A stretch of 64,000 bases of DNA from Calamus simplicifolius (Eukaryota > Streptophyta > Magnoliopsida > Arecales > Arecaceae). Every line of letters begins with the position of its first letter. Positions within the stretch are counted from its first letter, which is position 1. Both the position numbers and the translations under genes were made by a program. Location: contig UESW01004233.1 of assembly GCA_900491605.1 (NCBI GenBank), positions 937,508 through 1,001,507 of the forward strand, given 5' to 3'. The notes below the pieces were generated by a model. That model had not been told where the DNA came from and ran no database searches. It saw only the letters and a program-made list of their open reading frames with translations. Of this stretch, positions 1 through 12,600 are shown in pieces.

Positions 1-504
1 TTGTTAGAACCTCCCACGGGAGTTCCAAACTTTGCTGTTGTCGTAGGGTCATTTGTTATTCCACTTTGAAGCAGAACAAATCCTTGAGTTCTAACACTAG
101 AGGCCTATTTTCAATCCTGGTCCTAATACAATGTGTATTGCCTTAACGTGGGTGAGCATGCAAGAATACCAATGGAGTATTGGTATAGAAGTTGTATATT
201 GGGGATTGCTTCAAAAGCCTCTACCCCCTCTTTCATTGAGGATTGGACTAAGAACTTGATGAAGGCTGGTTTTATGAGAGCATAGCATTCAGGTTAATGT
301 CTCCAAACCTCTTCCATTATGCAACTCCATTCTTGGCTTAGGTGGTGCATATGGCAAGCTTTCCCATTTGAAAACTTGTCGAAGGCATGCTATTATTGTG
401 GAAGCATTGGACATGTGCAACAAGATTGTAGCCATTCATCGGCCATGGGGGAGGTTGTCACCATGGAAGACGGTTTGATAGAGATTTTCCAAGCTATCAT
501 ATAA
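1..504 (+). pseudogene. L1-type LINE ORF1 remnant with zinc knuckle
   Basis: The open stretch at 319-504 contains a CCHC zinc knuckle of spacing C-x2-C-x4-H-x4-C (CYYCGSIGHVQQDC), the nucleic-acid-binding motif found near the end of plant L1 ORF1 proteins. Upstream sequence in other frames resembles the conserved segment that normally precedes this knuckle, with several frameshifts. A retroviral-type gag is possible, but the L1-like ORF2 remnant in the same orientation at 4,170-5,735 makes one interrupted LINE the better reading. No intact product is expected. The left end is cut by the window. Confidence 0.5.
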
Positions 505-614
505 AGCATCGATCCATGCTATTAGGATTCCGATGAGGATGAAGGAACAAGGGAGGATGGTTGTGGTTCAACCCAAACAATCTGGTCAAGTTCAACGTAA
601 CTCGACCAATCCAA

Positions 615-2200
615 CCAACAACAACAACAACAAAGTTTTAATCTTAAACTAGTTAGGATTGATTACATGAATTCTTTCCTCCTGCTCGGTTTTGAATGTT
701 AAGACGCAAATATTTAAATCATTCTTTATCATTTTTAATGTAATTTTTTATTTATCTCTATCGCTTTTCTTCTATATATATATATATATATATATCAAAT
801 TACTCCTCATTGGTGCATCTTTGGGTCTTTGTTGCAAATGTCCAAACTATTTATCGTTCTTACCTGAATATGTCCTTAATTAGTGTTGCTTTTATCTTTT
901 TACGAATAACTTTATTTCTTATTCTATATTTTCTTGCATTATTACATATTTATTTCAATATTTTTCATTTTAACCACATTCATCTTAAGTATATGTAACT
1001 TTCTAATTGCCGAGCATTATATAGCATAAAGCATAGTCGGTTTTATGACCGTCTTATAATTTTTTTCCTATAAGTTAGCAAGTATTTTATGATCATAATA
1101 TTTTAGCTGCATTTTTGCATTTGATCCAAGTTGTCATCATATGGATAATATATCTTCAATCTCTCTCTATGAATAATCGATCTTGAATATTAAAACTGAT
1201 TACTTTTAAGAATTTCATGGCCTTCAATCTTTATTGTATGTTCTCTCGATTTCTAATTATACTAAAATTACATTTCATATATTCTATTTAACTTAAAACC
1301 TTTTAATTTTAATACATTTATGTATAATTCTAACTTACGAAGAATTCCAGTGTTAATTTCATCTACTAATATTGTATTTGTAAATAACATATACCATGAA
1401 ATATATTTCTGAATGTGTTGTAAGCTCATCCACGATTAATGCAAAAAGGTAAGAAATGAGAGTAGATCTTTGATGTAAACTTATTGTAATTGGGTGTTTA
1501 TTGGTATTACTGGCAGTAGATGCCATTTCATATACATATCTTTTATTACATTAATATATTTGACGAATATATTTTCTTTTCTAATATGCACTATAAAACT
1601 TCTATAAACTCCAACATATGCTTTCTCTAAATCAATAAGAATTATATAAATATTTTTTTTTTTTTCTATACTTTTTAATTGTCCTCTTAAGAAGATAAAT
1701 ATCTTCCATAATCAATCTTTCTGGCATAAAATTAAATTAATTTTTGATATTTAGTAACATTTTTACATTATACTCCATTACTCTCTTCCAAAGTTTTATA
1801 TATAACTCATGAGCTTGATATCATGATACTTAAAGTTGTTTTGAATCTCCTTTATTTTATAATAAGTACTATAGTACAATTTCTTCATTCATTCGCATTT
1901 TTCAATCTTTAAGGTCTTATTAGATAAATTTATCACGTAAGTTACTCTTATATCACCTAAACATTTGCAAACCTCCATGGAAATTTTATTAGATCCTATT
2001 GCTCTTTTTATCTTCATCTTTTGCATAGCATCTTTTTCCTTGAATATCATAATTCTATGAGTATATGTTATATTTTATACTCAATGAAACTAGTAAGGCA
2101 TTATAAATTATTTACATTATTTTATTTAATAATTTATTAAAATAATTTCTTCATCTTTCTTTGATCTTATCCATTTTAACCAAAACTTTTTTATTGTTAT
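615..2200 (-). mobile_element. RTE-type LINE, truncated and decayed (copy A)
   Basis: On the minus strand the reverse transcriptase motif I-L-I-D-L-E-K-A-Y is readable near 1,600-1,655. It is followed by a V-x-LHQ-type block and a Y-L-F-A-L-I-x-D-E-L block near 1,440-1,500, both typical of the RTE clade. The 3' end is marked by an AACAACAACAACAA run at 618-634, the complement of the (TTG)n tail that ends plant RTE elements. Frameshifts and stops are frequent. The 5' end cannot be fixed. The element lies between the two L1 remnants and may have inserted into that LINE. Confidence 0.6.
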
Positions 2201-3010
2201 CTTTGATGCATTAACTTGAATGCAAATTTTGAAAGAATACATGGATGTTTGGTTTTGAAGATAAAAATGAAAAAGATGTCATTTTATAGTTTAAAATGGT
2301 ATATGATTTAGTATTGGCCAATATATGTTTTAAAAAGAACTCTTATTCAATAATTTTTAAAATTTGATATGATATTAATTAAATAATTTTTTTCTTATTA
2401 GAAAGATTGATTGAGCTTTTTTTAAAGATTGTAAGGTTGTGTTGAGTGAGAATTTAATCACGCAATATAAATTGATGGCTATATATGTATGTATTAAAAA
2501 AATGGACTAAAAAGTATAAGAATCTAGGGATTAAATGATGGAATTTGAAAAGAGACTCATAATTTTTAAAGATATAACACTCAACTCAACTCAGTTTGAT
2601 TTATTGGATTCATGTTTAAGGGATCTGACAGAGTTTACACTAATTTTTAAAGATAGAATGATGAAGGAAAATGAGGTCTAGATAAAGAAATCAATGCTAT
2701 ATGGGAAAAAAGGGCTAATAATATTAAAAAGAATTATAGTGGAATGAGAAAGTTCAATTAGCAATTAAGGCTAAAAGAGAGTTTATAGAAAATTACCTAA
2801 ATGTAGGAATAGAAAAGCATGGAATATGTTCAAAACCTACCTCCACTTTGCTGCATGATCTAAATCTACTTGCGGAGCATCAGTTCTAATAATATTAATT
2901 GACTCTCCTAACATCAATTTAATCAAAATTATTCTATCATCTATTCTCTTGATATCTGCAATCTCATTTTTAACTTTGATTTATAATAGTTTCTGCTCTA
3001 TTTTTATTCT

Positions 3011-3041
<31 letters not shown>

Positions 3042-3239
3042 GTTTAAAACTACCAACCTCTTTTGCTTTTATCCTACCCACTTAGTCTCTTGTAGGTATG
3101 CTATATTAATTTTCCTTCAATTATTACATTTATTAGTTTCATTACTTTTCTTATTAGTGATTAAATATATTAAATATAATTTTAGTATTAGAAATAGATA
3201 TGAATGTCAAGTAAAGATTGAAGACCAAGAAGTTTCTTA
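2201..3239. other. AT-rich stretch with no recognised gene
   Basis: The stretch is low-GC and includes a (TA)n microsatellite at about 3,011-3,038. Part of 2,640-2,830 on the + strand may be upstream RTE sequence belonging to copy B, but no motif is clear enough to call. Confidence 0.4.
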
Positions 3240-3785
3240 AGGTTATAATTTTTGATATTTAGTATCAGTATTTGTAAGGAAAGAGATTGAGGATGATGTT
3301 GTTCATGGGATTAAAATAGGTTGGATAAAATAAAGGACAATTGGAATATTGTGTGATCGTAGAATACCTATCAAGTTGAAGGAAAGATTTTATAGGATAG
3401 TCATAAAATTGGCTATGCTTATAGTATGAAATGTTAAAAATTACATGTGCATAAAATGAATTGGCCGAAATAAGAATGTTGAGATGGATGTATGGTAATA
3501 TAAAAAAGAGAGAATAGAAAATAAAGTCTTTCATAGCAAGGTAGAAGTAGCACTAAGGAATTAAGAGAAGGATGACTTATATGGTTTGGATATGTACAAT
3601 ACATGTAGAAGAAAAAAAGGTAGAGGTAGATTAAAAATTACATTGAAATAAGTGATAAAAAAATATTTAAATTTTTTGTATCTTTAAAAAATATGCTCAA
3701 AATCAAGCAGAATGGAAAAAAGGGTCCATGTAGCCGATCTTAACTAGTTTGAGATCAAGGCTTTGTTGTTATAATTTTTCTGCTA
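3240..3785 (+). mobile_element. RTE-type LINE 3' end (copy B)
   Basis: The plus-strand reading gives the RTE C-terminal signature in pieces: an F-R-Y-L block, a G-I-L-C-D-R-R-I-P block, then K-L-K-E-R-F-Y-R. Further on come a G-R-G-R-L-K block and a final H-V-A-D. It ends at about 3,770 with GGCTTTGTTGTTATA, the usual RTE 3' terminus. In-frame stops and shifts show that it is dead. Its orientation is opposite to copies A and C. Confidence 0.6.
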
Positions 3786-4169
3786 GTGAGCTATATTTCA
3801 AATAGCTAATTGTGTTTTATCTAATTTTTATTTTTTTGACTAACTTTTTATGCACACTTGTCCATAAATGTAAGAAGCCGTGCTTACTTTTGAGCTAGAT
3901 CTAGAGCTTGTTCTTTTGAGCTCATCAAGGCCACTTCATTGGCTGGGTTCTAGGTCTTGAAACTGCTATTATGTTAAATTGAAGTCCATGACTGGTTATC
4001 AACCACAACAAAAGCCTATAGCCCAAGATGAAGCCCACTCGACTTAGCCCAATACAAATGGAGTTTCATGTGTTGCTATTGAGACTAGTCCATCGAGCCA
4101 TTTGTTTGTACCTCAACACATGGCCGAAGGCCCCACCAAAGTAAATCAATCGAATCATCCTCCCACTCA

Positions 4170-5735
4170 ACTTGATTTCTCTATCTTCACCGTTTGAATT
4201 AGTGGATCCTATGCTCCAATCCATCAGCTCAAAGTTCATGGAGGTGGAGGGCTGAGCCAGAGGAATAAACTCTTCTTCCTCATTAGGGTATCTTAATTAT
4301 ATCAATGATCATTGTAGTGGAATGGCAGGCCAGGTGAACCTAGTCCTCTTATTTCATGTTCGTGTTTTATTGGAATTGTCAAGTGGCTTAAAAATCCTCA
4401 TTTTTCAATGTGGCCAAATGATTGATGTGAAATAATAGAACCATAATTGATGTTTTCTGGAGACCAAAATATCTAATTATTCAATCTCTAGGGTACTTCA
4501 GGCCTTGGGGCTAGAATGGAGATTGTTCGTTATGCCATCAAAGGGGCTCTCTAGTGGTATTATAATAATTTGGAGAACTAACTTGGGTGAAATAGATCTT
4601 TGTAAGATGACTTTTGGTTTGATTTCTTCCAAGTTCACCTCCATGGATCCTCAATGTTGTCTATGCTAGTGCAAGGGGTGTTGAGAGAGAGGTTGTGTGG
4701 CAAATGGTATTCACAATTATAGATAGGATTCTTTTGACATTATTGATGAGAGTTTTTTAACTATATTATAGAGATGACAAAAAGGAAGTTTATTATTGGT
4801 CACGACGCCCTTGAATTTCATGCCTTCCTTGAAGATAACGTATTAACTAATCTTGTGTTTGATGCTCCAAACTAGGTGTAAAAGTTGTCATGGTTCAACT
4901 AGAATGTGGATGTTCTTGGACAGAGCTGTGGCAATAGGGAACTAGGTTGCATTTTTCCCTGAAACAAAGGTCCATCATATGGCTTGTATTGGTTTTGACA
5001 ATTTCCCCTTTTTGTTGCCTACGATTCTGCATCCAGAAGTCCTCTTCCCTTCAGTTCAAAAAAACTTAGTTGTCATGTGAAGGAGTCTGTGAAATAGTTC
5101 ATCATGCATGGCATTGTACAGGGAATCATTCTCCCACGGTCAAGGATTCACTACTACTAACATCAACTAAAGATGCTCTTTGCAAATGGAACAGAGAATG
5201 TGGTGACATTTGAAAAAAATGAACCGGAGATCATAACAGACTTCTTGAATTGATTTGAGATCACAAAAGCTATTTTTAGATGTCAAGAACTAATTTGGAG
5301 ACAGATCTAGGGTATGTTGGCTGCAGGAAGGTGACTCAAGTACCAGTTATTTTGATCAGGCTACTTTCCCTTTGAGAAGGAAAAATCGAATTTCACTGAT
5401 AAAGTCTTCTAATGAATTGATAGTAAATAAGCAAATGCTGTTAAAGACGGTATGCAATTCTTCCATGATAAATGGACAGTGGCTTTGCCTTTTATTACAA
5501 ATTTTAATCTCCCTTTAATTCCTAAGATGGCAATAGCTCATGATAATTATTTTCTCACTCATCCTGTAACAGACATAGATTAAGGATGCTTTCAGAAGCA
5601 TGGCTGTAGATAGCTTCAGCATTTAGTCTATTGTAAGGACGATGTTTGCGCTGCCATCAAGGAATTTTTCTTCCCTGAGAAGAAGCCCAATGCATCAAAA
5701 TCTACGTACATCACACTAATTTCCGAGAAGGAGAA
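4170..5735 (+). pseudogene. L1-type LINE ORF2 remnant (endonuclease domain and start of RT)
   Basis: Translated pieces in shifting frames match the order of a plant L1 ORF2. A block around 4,470-4,650 resembles the endonuclease core. A block near 4,900-5,060 resembles the L-D-R-A-V-A segment followed by the region where the catalytic S-D-H motif normally sits. A W-L-Q-E-G-D-S-S-T-S-Y-F segment near 5,320-5,350 precedes RT. The sequence is full of stops. It has the same strand as the zinc knuckle at 319-504, so both may be halves of one element split by RTE insertions. Confidence 0.5.
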
Positions 5736-5737
5736 TC

Positions 5738-6375
5738 CTCAACTCATTTAAGCCTTTTCCCAACTACATCGGTCGGTTACATGAATTTGCTTCCTCCATC
5801 ATGCTTTAATCAGGACTAAATCGATACTCAAATTACAAATAGTTATTTCTCTTAATTATTTCTGTCGATGTTATTTTAGGTTTACCTTTACTTCTATCAT
5901 TATCATGGACTGTTAAAAGATCACACTTTCTAACTGGAGCATATAAAGGTCTTCGTTTTATACATCCAAACTATCATAATCGGTTTTCTCTCATTTTATC
6001 TTCAATTAGGGCTACTACTATTATTTTTCATATATGCTTATTTTTAATTCTATCTTTTAAAGTTTTATTATATATTCATCTTAACATGCACATTTCTGTT
6101 ACACTTAATTTATTTACATATTGTTTCCATATTACTCAACACTTTGTTCCATATAGTATAGTTAGCCTAATAGCGGTTTTATAAATTTTTTCTTTCAATT
6201 TTTATGGGATGCATTGATCGTACAATACTCCTGAAGTACTCCACTTAATCCATCCTACTTTAACTATATGATTTACATCTTCACTTATTTCATCTTTTTG
6301 CTGGATAATTGATCCCAAATACCTAAAATTTTCATTCCTTAGTATCTCTTGGCTTGCAATCTTTACTGTTTCTAG
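5738..6375 (-). mobile_element. RTE-type LINE 3' half (copy C)
   Basis: This is the clearest RTE copy. On the minus strand the blocks F-R-Y-L-G-S-I-I-Q, G-W-x-K-W, S-G-V-L-Y-D, Y-K-T-A-I-R, L-Y-G-T-K-C and L-R-W-I appear in the canonical order of the C-terminal RTE polypeptide. The 3' end at about 5,740 shares the GTAGTTG-GAAAAGGCTTAAATGAGTTG tail with copy D at 55,660-55,905, so these two belong to one subfamily. The 5' side is truncated, and the copy ends 250 bases before the first visible host exon. Confidence 0.7.
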
Positions 6376-6626
6376 ATGATGGGTTGTTTAAAGGTGAGGA
6401 TTTGGCTTACAAGTTCCCACTGCACAAATTAGTAATAGCTGCTGGTTATTATACCAGTAGGTTTACTTAGGTTAGCATAACTAGAGACGGATATTATTCT
6501 TAGGTTGGCTGATAAAACATCTGTTCTCAGCTTACGCTGTGCTTATAACATTCATAATTTACAGCCTCTCTTAGCAATGCAACAATTCTTGAAATGGTGA
6601 GCTGACACTCTTTTATCTAATTTCAG

Positions 6627-9600
6627 CTTATGATGCTCAAGTGGCTGGTCTTTATTATGCAGTACGCCATGCTGTTTCTGGATTTCAGGTAAATCCTTCT
6701 TCGCTCAAATGTTTTTGGTATCCTTAATCTTTATTTGTATATTTTAAGTAATGGTTAGGATTTGCCTAGCCTCATTTTTACTGACCAAAAACCTATTTTA
6801 TGTTTCCCTAATCAAACATTGGTTATCATGAGCAAAAAAAGTTAGGTTATCTAGCATATTATCCTTGGCAGTTTTCCTATAGTTGGTTTCTTGTCATTAT
6901 TTGTAGAGATAAGAAATAGGGAAAACAATAGTCAATGGCTATATTTGTTTTGTTAGAGACTAAATTCTTGAAAGATACAAATCCTTCTAAGTTCTAACTG
7001 CCTTTCACTCTTGATTTCCTTTTTAATAATTTGCCAATGAAAGTTCAACTTAGGACTTGCAAAGCTTCCACCAAACCCCCACATGAACCCCCTAACAGAA
7101 ATTTAGGATTGAATTAGCCTTTTGATGACCAATTGACAAATGGTGATCCCTGACCTAACCCAGTCATTTAATTGGTCAAATGTGGTTCAATGTCCAAACC
7201 TTGTCATATCGTTGTTGGGGGAGTCTTGCGTGCAAGGAAAATAGAGGATGCCACTCCGTCACCATAGCATGATTCCCCCCAGACCAGTCCCTAACCGGTC
7301 TCCTATCCTTTACCTCAATGGCATTGATTACACTTCATGTCTTGATCCATCCCCATTACAAAATTAAAAAGTAAAATCTAGATTAAAAATTAATTTGGAA
7401 ATCTAAGTTAATTGTTATTATTGGATGCTATTGTTTGTATTTCTATCATCAAGAGTTTTGGACTACTAAGAGGGTTGCAGAATTTTCTATTTTGGATGGG
7501 TTTCAAATTCTAAGTCAAGCTTGTCCTAAAATTGGATTATTGGTGAGGTAATCTTTTGATGGGAGGATGGTAGCCATTAAAGGATTTGGATGGTTGCTTG
7601 CTAGCATTTAGAGTTATGGAATTTAATTGGGACTAGTTTGCTAACGCTTGCTAAGATTGTGCCGAAGCTAGATTTTTGAAGGTAAATTGTGCATTGTTTC
7701 TATCTAGATTCATGTTCATAGGGTGTGATTATAGTTTTACATTGGCCATCAACCTACCGCAACCCTCCTTTATCGGAGTTTGAGATCGGCTATGTATAAA
7801 AACTTCATACATAGGCAGAGTTTTGTCATTAGATTGCTTTTTAGCTCTTTTATGCTGCATCGATCAAAGGGTTCAACTTTTTTTTTTTTTTTTTTTTGGT
7901 TTTTTGTTTTGGGTGGGGGGGGGGGGGGTTGAGCATGATATGGGGTCAAGTAGGAGGAAGAGATGTGTTGGCCCAGATGGCAACCCAAGAGGGGGGGTGA
8001 ATTGGGTTCTTAAAAAAATTGGTCTTTTATAAACTATGTGTTTTGGAATAAATGAAATTAAGTGCAGGATAAATATTAAGCACAAATAAAGAGATAGAGC
8101 GAGAGAGTCAAAACACGACAAACACAAGGATTTATAGTGGTTCGGTGTATCCAACACCTATCTCTTGGGTTCACACTATAATCTACTTGATTACAGCCGA
8201 GTTGTTTTACAAGCTCACAACTCAAAACTTGTTTCCCCCGGGATCACAACGAACCCAGCTGGTTTTCCGGGCTCACCAGCATAAAACCCAAACCCAAGCT
8301 AATCTAGTTTGTTCCCGAGGAAAACTACCTCAACTAATTCAATCCTCCTGATTGAATTAGTAAACACCAAATTAATTTAAGGTTTACAACAATGCAAGGC
8401 TCCTTAAATGAGCAAATAAGCAATATAAGTAAACAAAGATTTAGAAAAGCCTGTTTGAAGCGAATTTGATGTGAGCTTTTCTTCTTTTCTTTTTTCCTCT
8501 TCTCCTTTGAAATGTTGAATCAGGCTTCAGCTCAGATCTTCACAAAGATTGCAGTTGAGAAGTTGGGAAAACAGGGCTTTTGCTCTCTTTTTCTTCACTT
8601 AGAAAATCCTTCGATTTTGAACTTGAATCACTTGGATTTCTCTTGAATCTCTCTTCAGAAGATAGACGTGGATTCGAGATTTCTCTTTGAAATTTTTTTT
8701 TTTTTTTCTTTTTATTTTTCTGTCTCTTTTAACCGGACGGTTTCCCCCTTTTTATAAAACTCTCAATCCAGGTTTTAGGTGGGAAATATAGCCGTTGGAG
8801 ATGTTTGGATTCTTCTACACACAGAAAATAGCCGTTAAAGGTTAGGTGAAAAGAAATCTTACCGTTGAAGTACGTTCTGACAGATAAAAAATCCGTTCAT
8901 GATAGGTTGGAGTCGGCTCCAACTTTTCAGGTGTCGGCTCCAAGTCGGGTGTTCAAAAATAGTAAAGAAAAAGTTGTTGGGGAGTCGGCTCCAAAAAAGG
9001 TAAGTGTCGGCTCGTCGCTTTCGGGAGTCGGCTCCGGAAAACTGTAAGTGTCGGCTCCAGAATGGTCCATAAAATACGCTCTCTGTTCTCAGGTTAGAGT
9101 CGACTCCAGAAACTCAGGTGTCGGCTCTCGAAATCTTGGGTGTTGGCTCCCGAATTCTAGGTGTCGGCTCCAGAAACTGAAACAGAATGCACTTCTCTGT
9201 ATCTCAGGTTGGAGTCGGCTCCGAAACCTTGGGTGTCGACTCCGGACCGTGCCAAAATCTCAGAAACTTTATGATACGCCTTGGGGTCGGCTCCTTACCA
9301 TTTGGGTGTCGACTCCAGGCTCTGAACTTTGAAAATTTCTTTTAAAACATTGATTCAAAACATGTTTCTTTATCCTTTTGATTGATCAAACATTTTAAAT
9401 TCCTGAAACACTTGTTAAATCAATTAGAAACAAAATGAATATACTCATGTCTTTTATTAATAATCAAAATCAATAATTGGTCAATAATCTCCTTTTTGAT
9501 GATTATAAAAACATTGAGTATATGCATAAGTAAATAATAAGATTTTCACTTGAAAATTTTCAAATATTTATTCCTCACAGGTAAGCTCCCCCTGAATGAG

Positions 9601-12600
9601 GTAGCTCCCCCTATGATACTCAATTTAACATATGTTCTTCCTTTTAATAGTAAACTTTTAATGTTTGATACCAATTAAACAATTATATCTATTGTAACAT
9701 CTATTCATCCTTTCAATGCATATATAGAATTGAAAATACAATTGCTTCTCCTTATGTGCAATTAATTAGATACCAATAAATTAAGCTTATTTGATCCAAT
9801 GCATATACAAAAGCTAAATACTTCTCATTTTATACTTCTCCCCTTTTTTTACTTTCAATGCATATACTATTATTAAATACTTTTACTTCTCCCCTTTTTG
9901 TAATCAACAAAAAGGTTAAAAAGTTTCAAGTGAAATGAAAATTGATAGTTACTTCAAAGTCAAATGACATTCATTAAGTATCAAATAAGTTCATTACATC
10001 AAGAAGTCAAGCATTACATCATTTTACAAAATGAAACTTCATTACATCAACATCAAACTAGACTAAACATCATCTTTCAACAATATCAAAGAAATTTCAT
10101 TACAAGATAATCAAAAGTAGTTCTAATTCGTCTTTGCAGTTCTTCTACTATTCTTGCCATTCCTTCACTCTGAGTCTTGACAAAAGCCTTCAGTTTTCAT
10201 CAACAAATGTACATGCAGATGCAATTTTATCCTGAAGCTCAGCATTACATTTAGAATAAGTCTCTGAGTCTCCACCAATATCTTTAAGTCATTCGAAAAT
10301 GTTCTTGAGATCATTCTTTAAGGATTTAGCGGAGGCTCCAAGAGTAAACTCAATTATTCTAACTCTTTCATCCAAAGAATAGAGTCTCTCTCAAGTTCAT
10401 GAACTGGCTATCTAACTCAGATTTCATCTCTTCCTTGTGAATAGCAAAAATACCTCTAAGCTGTTCTAACTGAGTATCTAAAAAACCAACAGATGACTAA
10501 TCAAAAGCAGAAGGAACTGGTGAGCTGGAGGTACATCCTGACTGGGTTCTGGTGAGCTGTCTCACAGATGGTCCTGCCTCAGAAGGGCCAGGCACATTAG
10601 TCTCAGCAATCCTGTCGCCAGTATGACTTTTCTCTCCCATTTACCATCTACTTTCACAAAACCCATCCTGTGCAGTGGCTAAGCTGTAGTAGTCAGTGTG
10701 CTTAGGTTCTTCGAAGGCTCATTTTCAGAAATAACTACTCCTTGACTCCTAAAAACCAAGGTTAGGATCATTCCATAAGGTAGTGAAGATCTCTTCTTGC
10801 CCCCAGCCTCAGCCATATACCATATCATCATCCCAGCAAGATTTATAGGCTGACCCGTCAAGATACTATCCATAACAAAATGTCTCGCTCTGAGACATAC
10901 TCAAAATGGCCAGTCTTGGAAATAGAATCCTACTGCAGATGTTATATAACAGCCTAAGCTTAAGTGGCAATTGGTTTGCCCTAACCTTTCAAATTCAGTT
11001 ATTTTCTTCCTAACATCCTTGACAAAGCAGCTGATCTCTCACTATGAATATTTGCAACAAATCCAGTGACAGGAATTCTTAACAGATTTCCTAAAATTTG
11101 AAAAGTAAGATGAATTCTCTTTCCTCTTACAGAACTACAATTCCACCGTCTCCTCTAGATAAATTCAGATAAAATTCTTTGACAAGCTGGATAAGTAGGA
11201 ACATCCAAAGAGCAAACTTTATCCCAACCGAGTTCTTTAATCTGTCTTCCAATGTCAAAACCCTCGGTTTCAAAGAAATCAAATCAACTTTCCTACCCAT
11301 GGTAATAACTCGCCCAGCTAGAGTATCTACCTGTGGAGATGAGGGCCAGATTATCTGAAGGTGTAGAAGAAAATCATCACTCGGAGTGGGTTCGGACGGG
11401 ACGTCTCGCCGTACGCTTCCTCGTAGCAATGAGCATCAAAGACCGATCCCCTACGCTTAGGTGCCATAGAAATCTTAGGGAATGATTGATTTGGGGAGTA
11501 TTTGGCTTCGGGAAGTTTTGAGAGGGTTTGGAAAGATTTGGAAAGGGTTTGGAGAAGATAGAAATCGCGAAGGTGTCGACTCTGCCCTAATAAAGTCAAT
11601 TTGGGACCACCAGGTGTCGACTCCCGCAAAGTCGGGTGTCGACTCCAAGTCGCTAAACAGTTAGCGCCGAACTGGAGTCGGCTCCACTTAAGCGGGTGTC
11701 GGCTCCAAGGTCAAGACCGAGAGCGACACAGAAGAGGTGTCGACTCCTCAAATTGAGGTGTCGACTCCACTGACAGTTTCAGAGAAAAATAAATGAGTTT
11801 CAAACAGCCGAAACTTGTCAAAATAAAATCAATAAATTTTTGAAAAAATCTTTGGAATGTGAGAATCAATTGCTCAAATGACTAGATAAATTGTCCTTAA
11901 AATTATGAAAGGAATCTCAAGAAATTGATATAATCTAGATAGTCATTCCTTAAGGGTTTCAAAATCATTCCAAAGGATCACAAATTCCTAATTCACCTCT
12001 AAGATAACAAAATCTCTCTTCACTCAAGGGTTTTGTAAATATGTCAGCTAATTGTTCTTCAGTATTAACATAATCAAGGCAAATTTCATTATTAGCTACA
12101 TGTTCTCTTATAAAATGATATCTAATTTCAATGTGTTTAGTTCTTGAATGTTGAATTGGATTTTTAGTTAAATTTATTGCACTTAGTATTATCACATCTA
12201 ATAGGAGTTTTATCAAGTGTTATGCCATAATCTTCAAGTTGTCGCTTAATCCAAAGGATTTGAGCACAGCAACTTCCAGCTGCAACATATTCTGCTTCAG
12301 CAGTAGATAATGCAACCGAATTTTGCTTTTTGCTAAACCAAGAGATTAAGTTACTTCCTAAGAATTGCATGCACCACTTGTACTTTTTCTATCTAGTTTA
12401 CATCCAGCATAATCAGAATCAGAATATGCAATTAAGTTTAATGTTGAGTCTCTAGAATACCATAATCCTACATTTTTGTTCCACTTAGATATCTTAAAAT
12501 TCTTTTAACAGCAATTAAGTGAGATTCTTTAGGTTCTGATTGAAATCTAGCACATAGACAAAAGCAAACATGATATCTGGTCTACTTGCTGTTAAATAAA

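Larger units (their letters stand above)
7966..9483 (-). repeat. 3' LTR of copia element 1
   Basis: This 1,518-bp LTR is the partner of 16744-18249 (1,506 bp), from which it differs by scattered substitutions and small indels. In element orientation it holds the palindrome array (9320-8911), then MYB-type AACGG sites, then TATAAAAAGG near 8757-8748. It ends in the segment shared by all copies of the family, GGGTTGCCATCTGGGCCAACA. Confidence 0.85.

Noticed and set aside
8911..9320. Regular short repeats with variable spacers suggesting a CRISPR-like array
   Set aside because: Spacing is irregular, the units are near-palindromes in the U3 part of a paired LTR, and the array occurs again at the same place in other LTR copies of a plant element.
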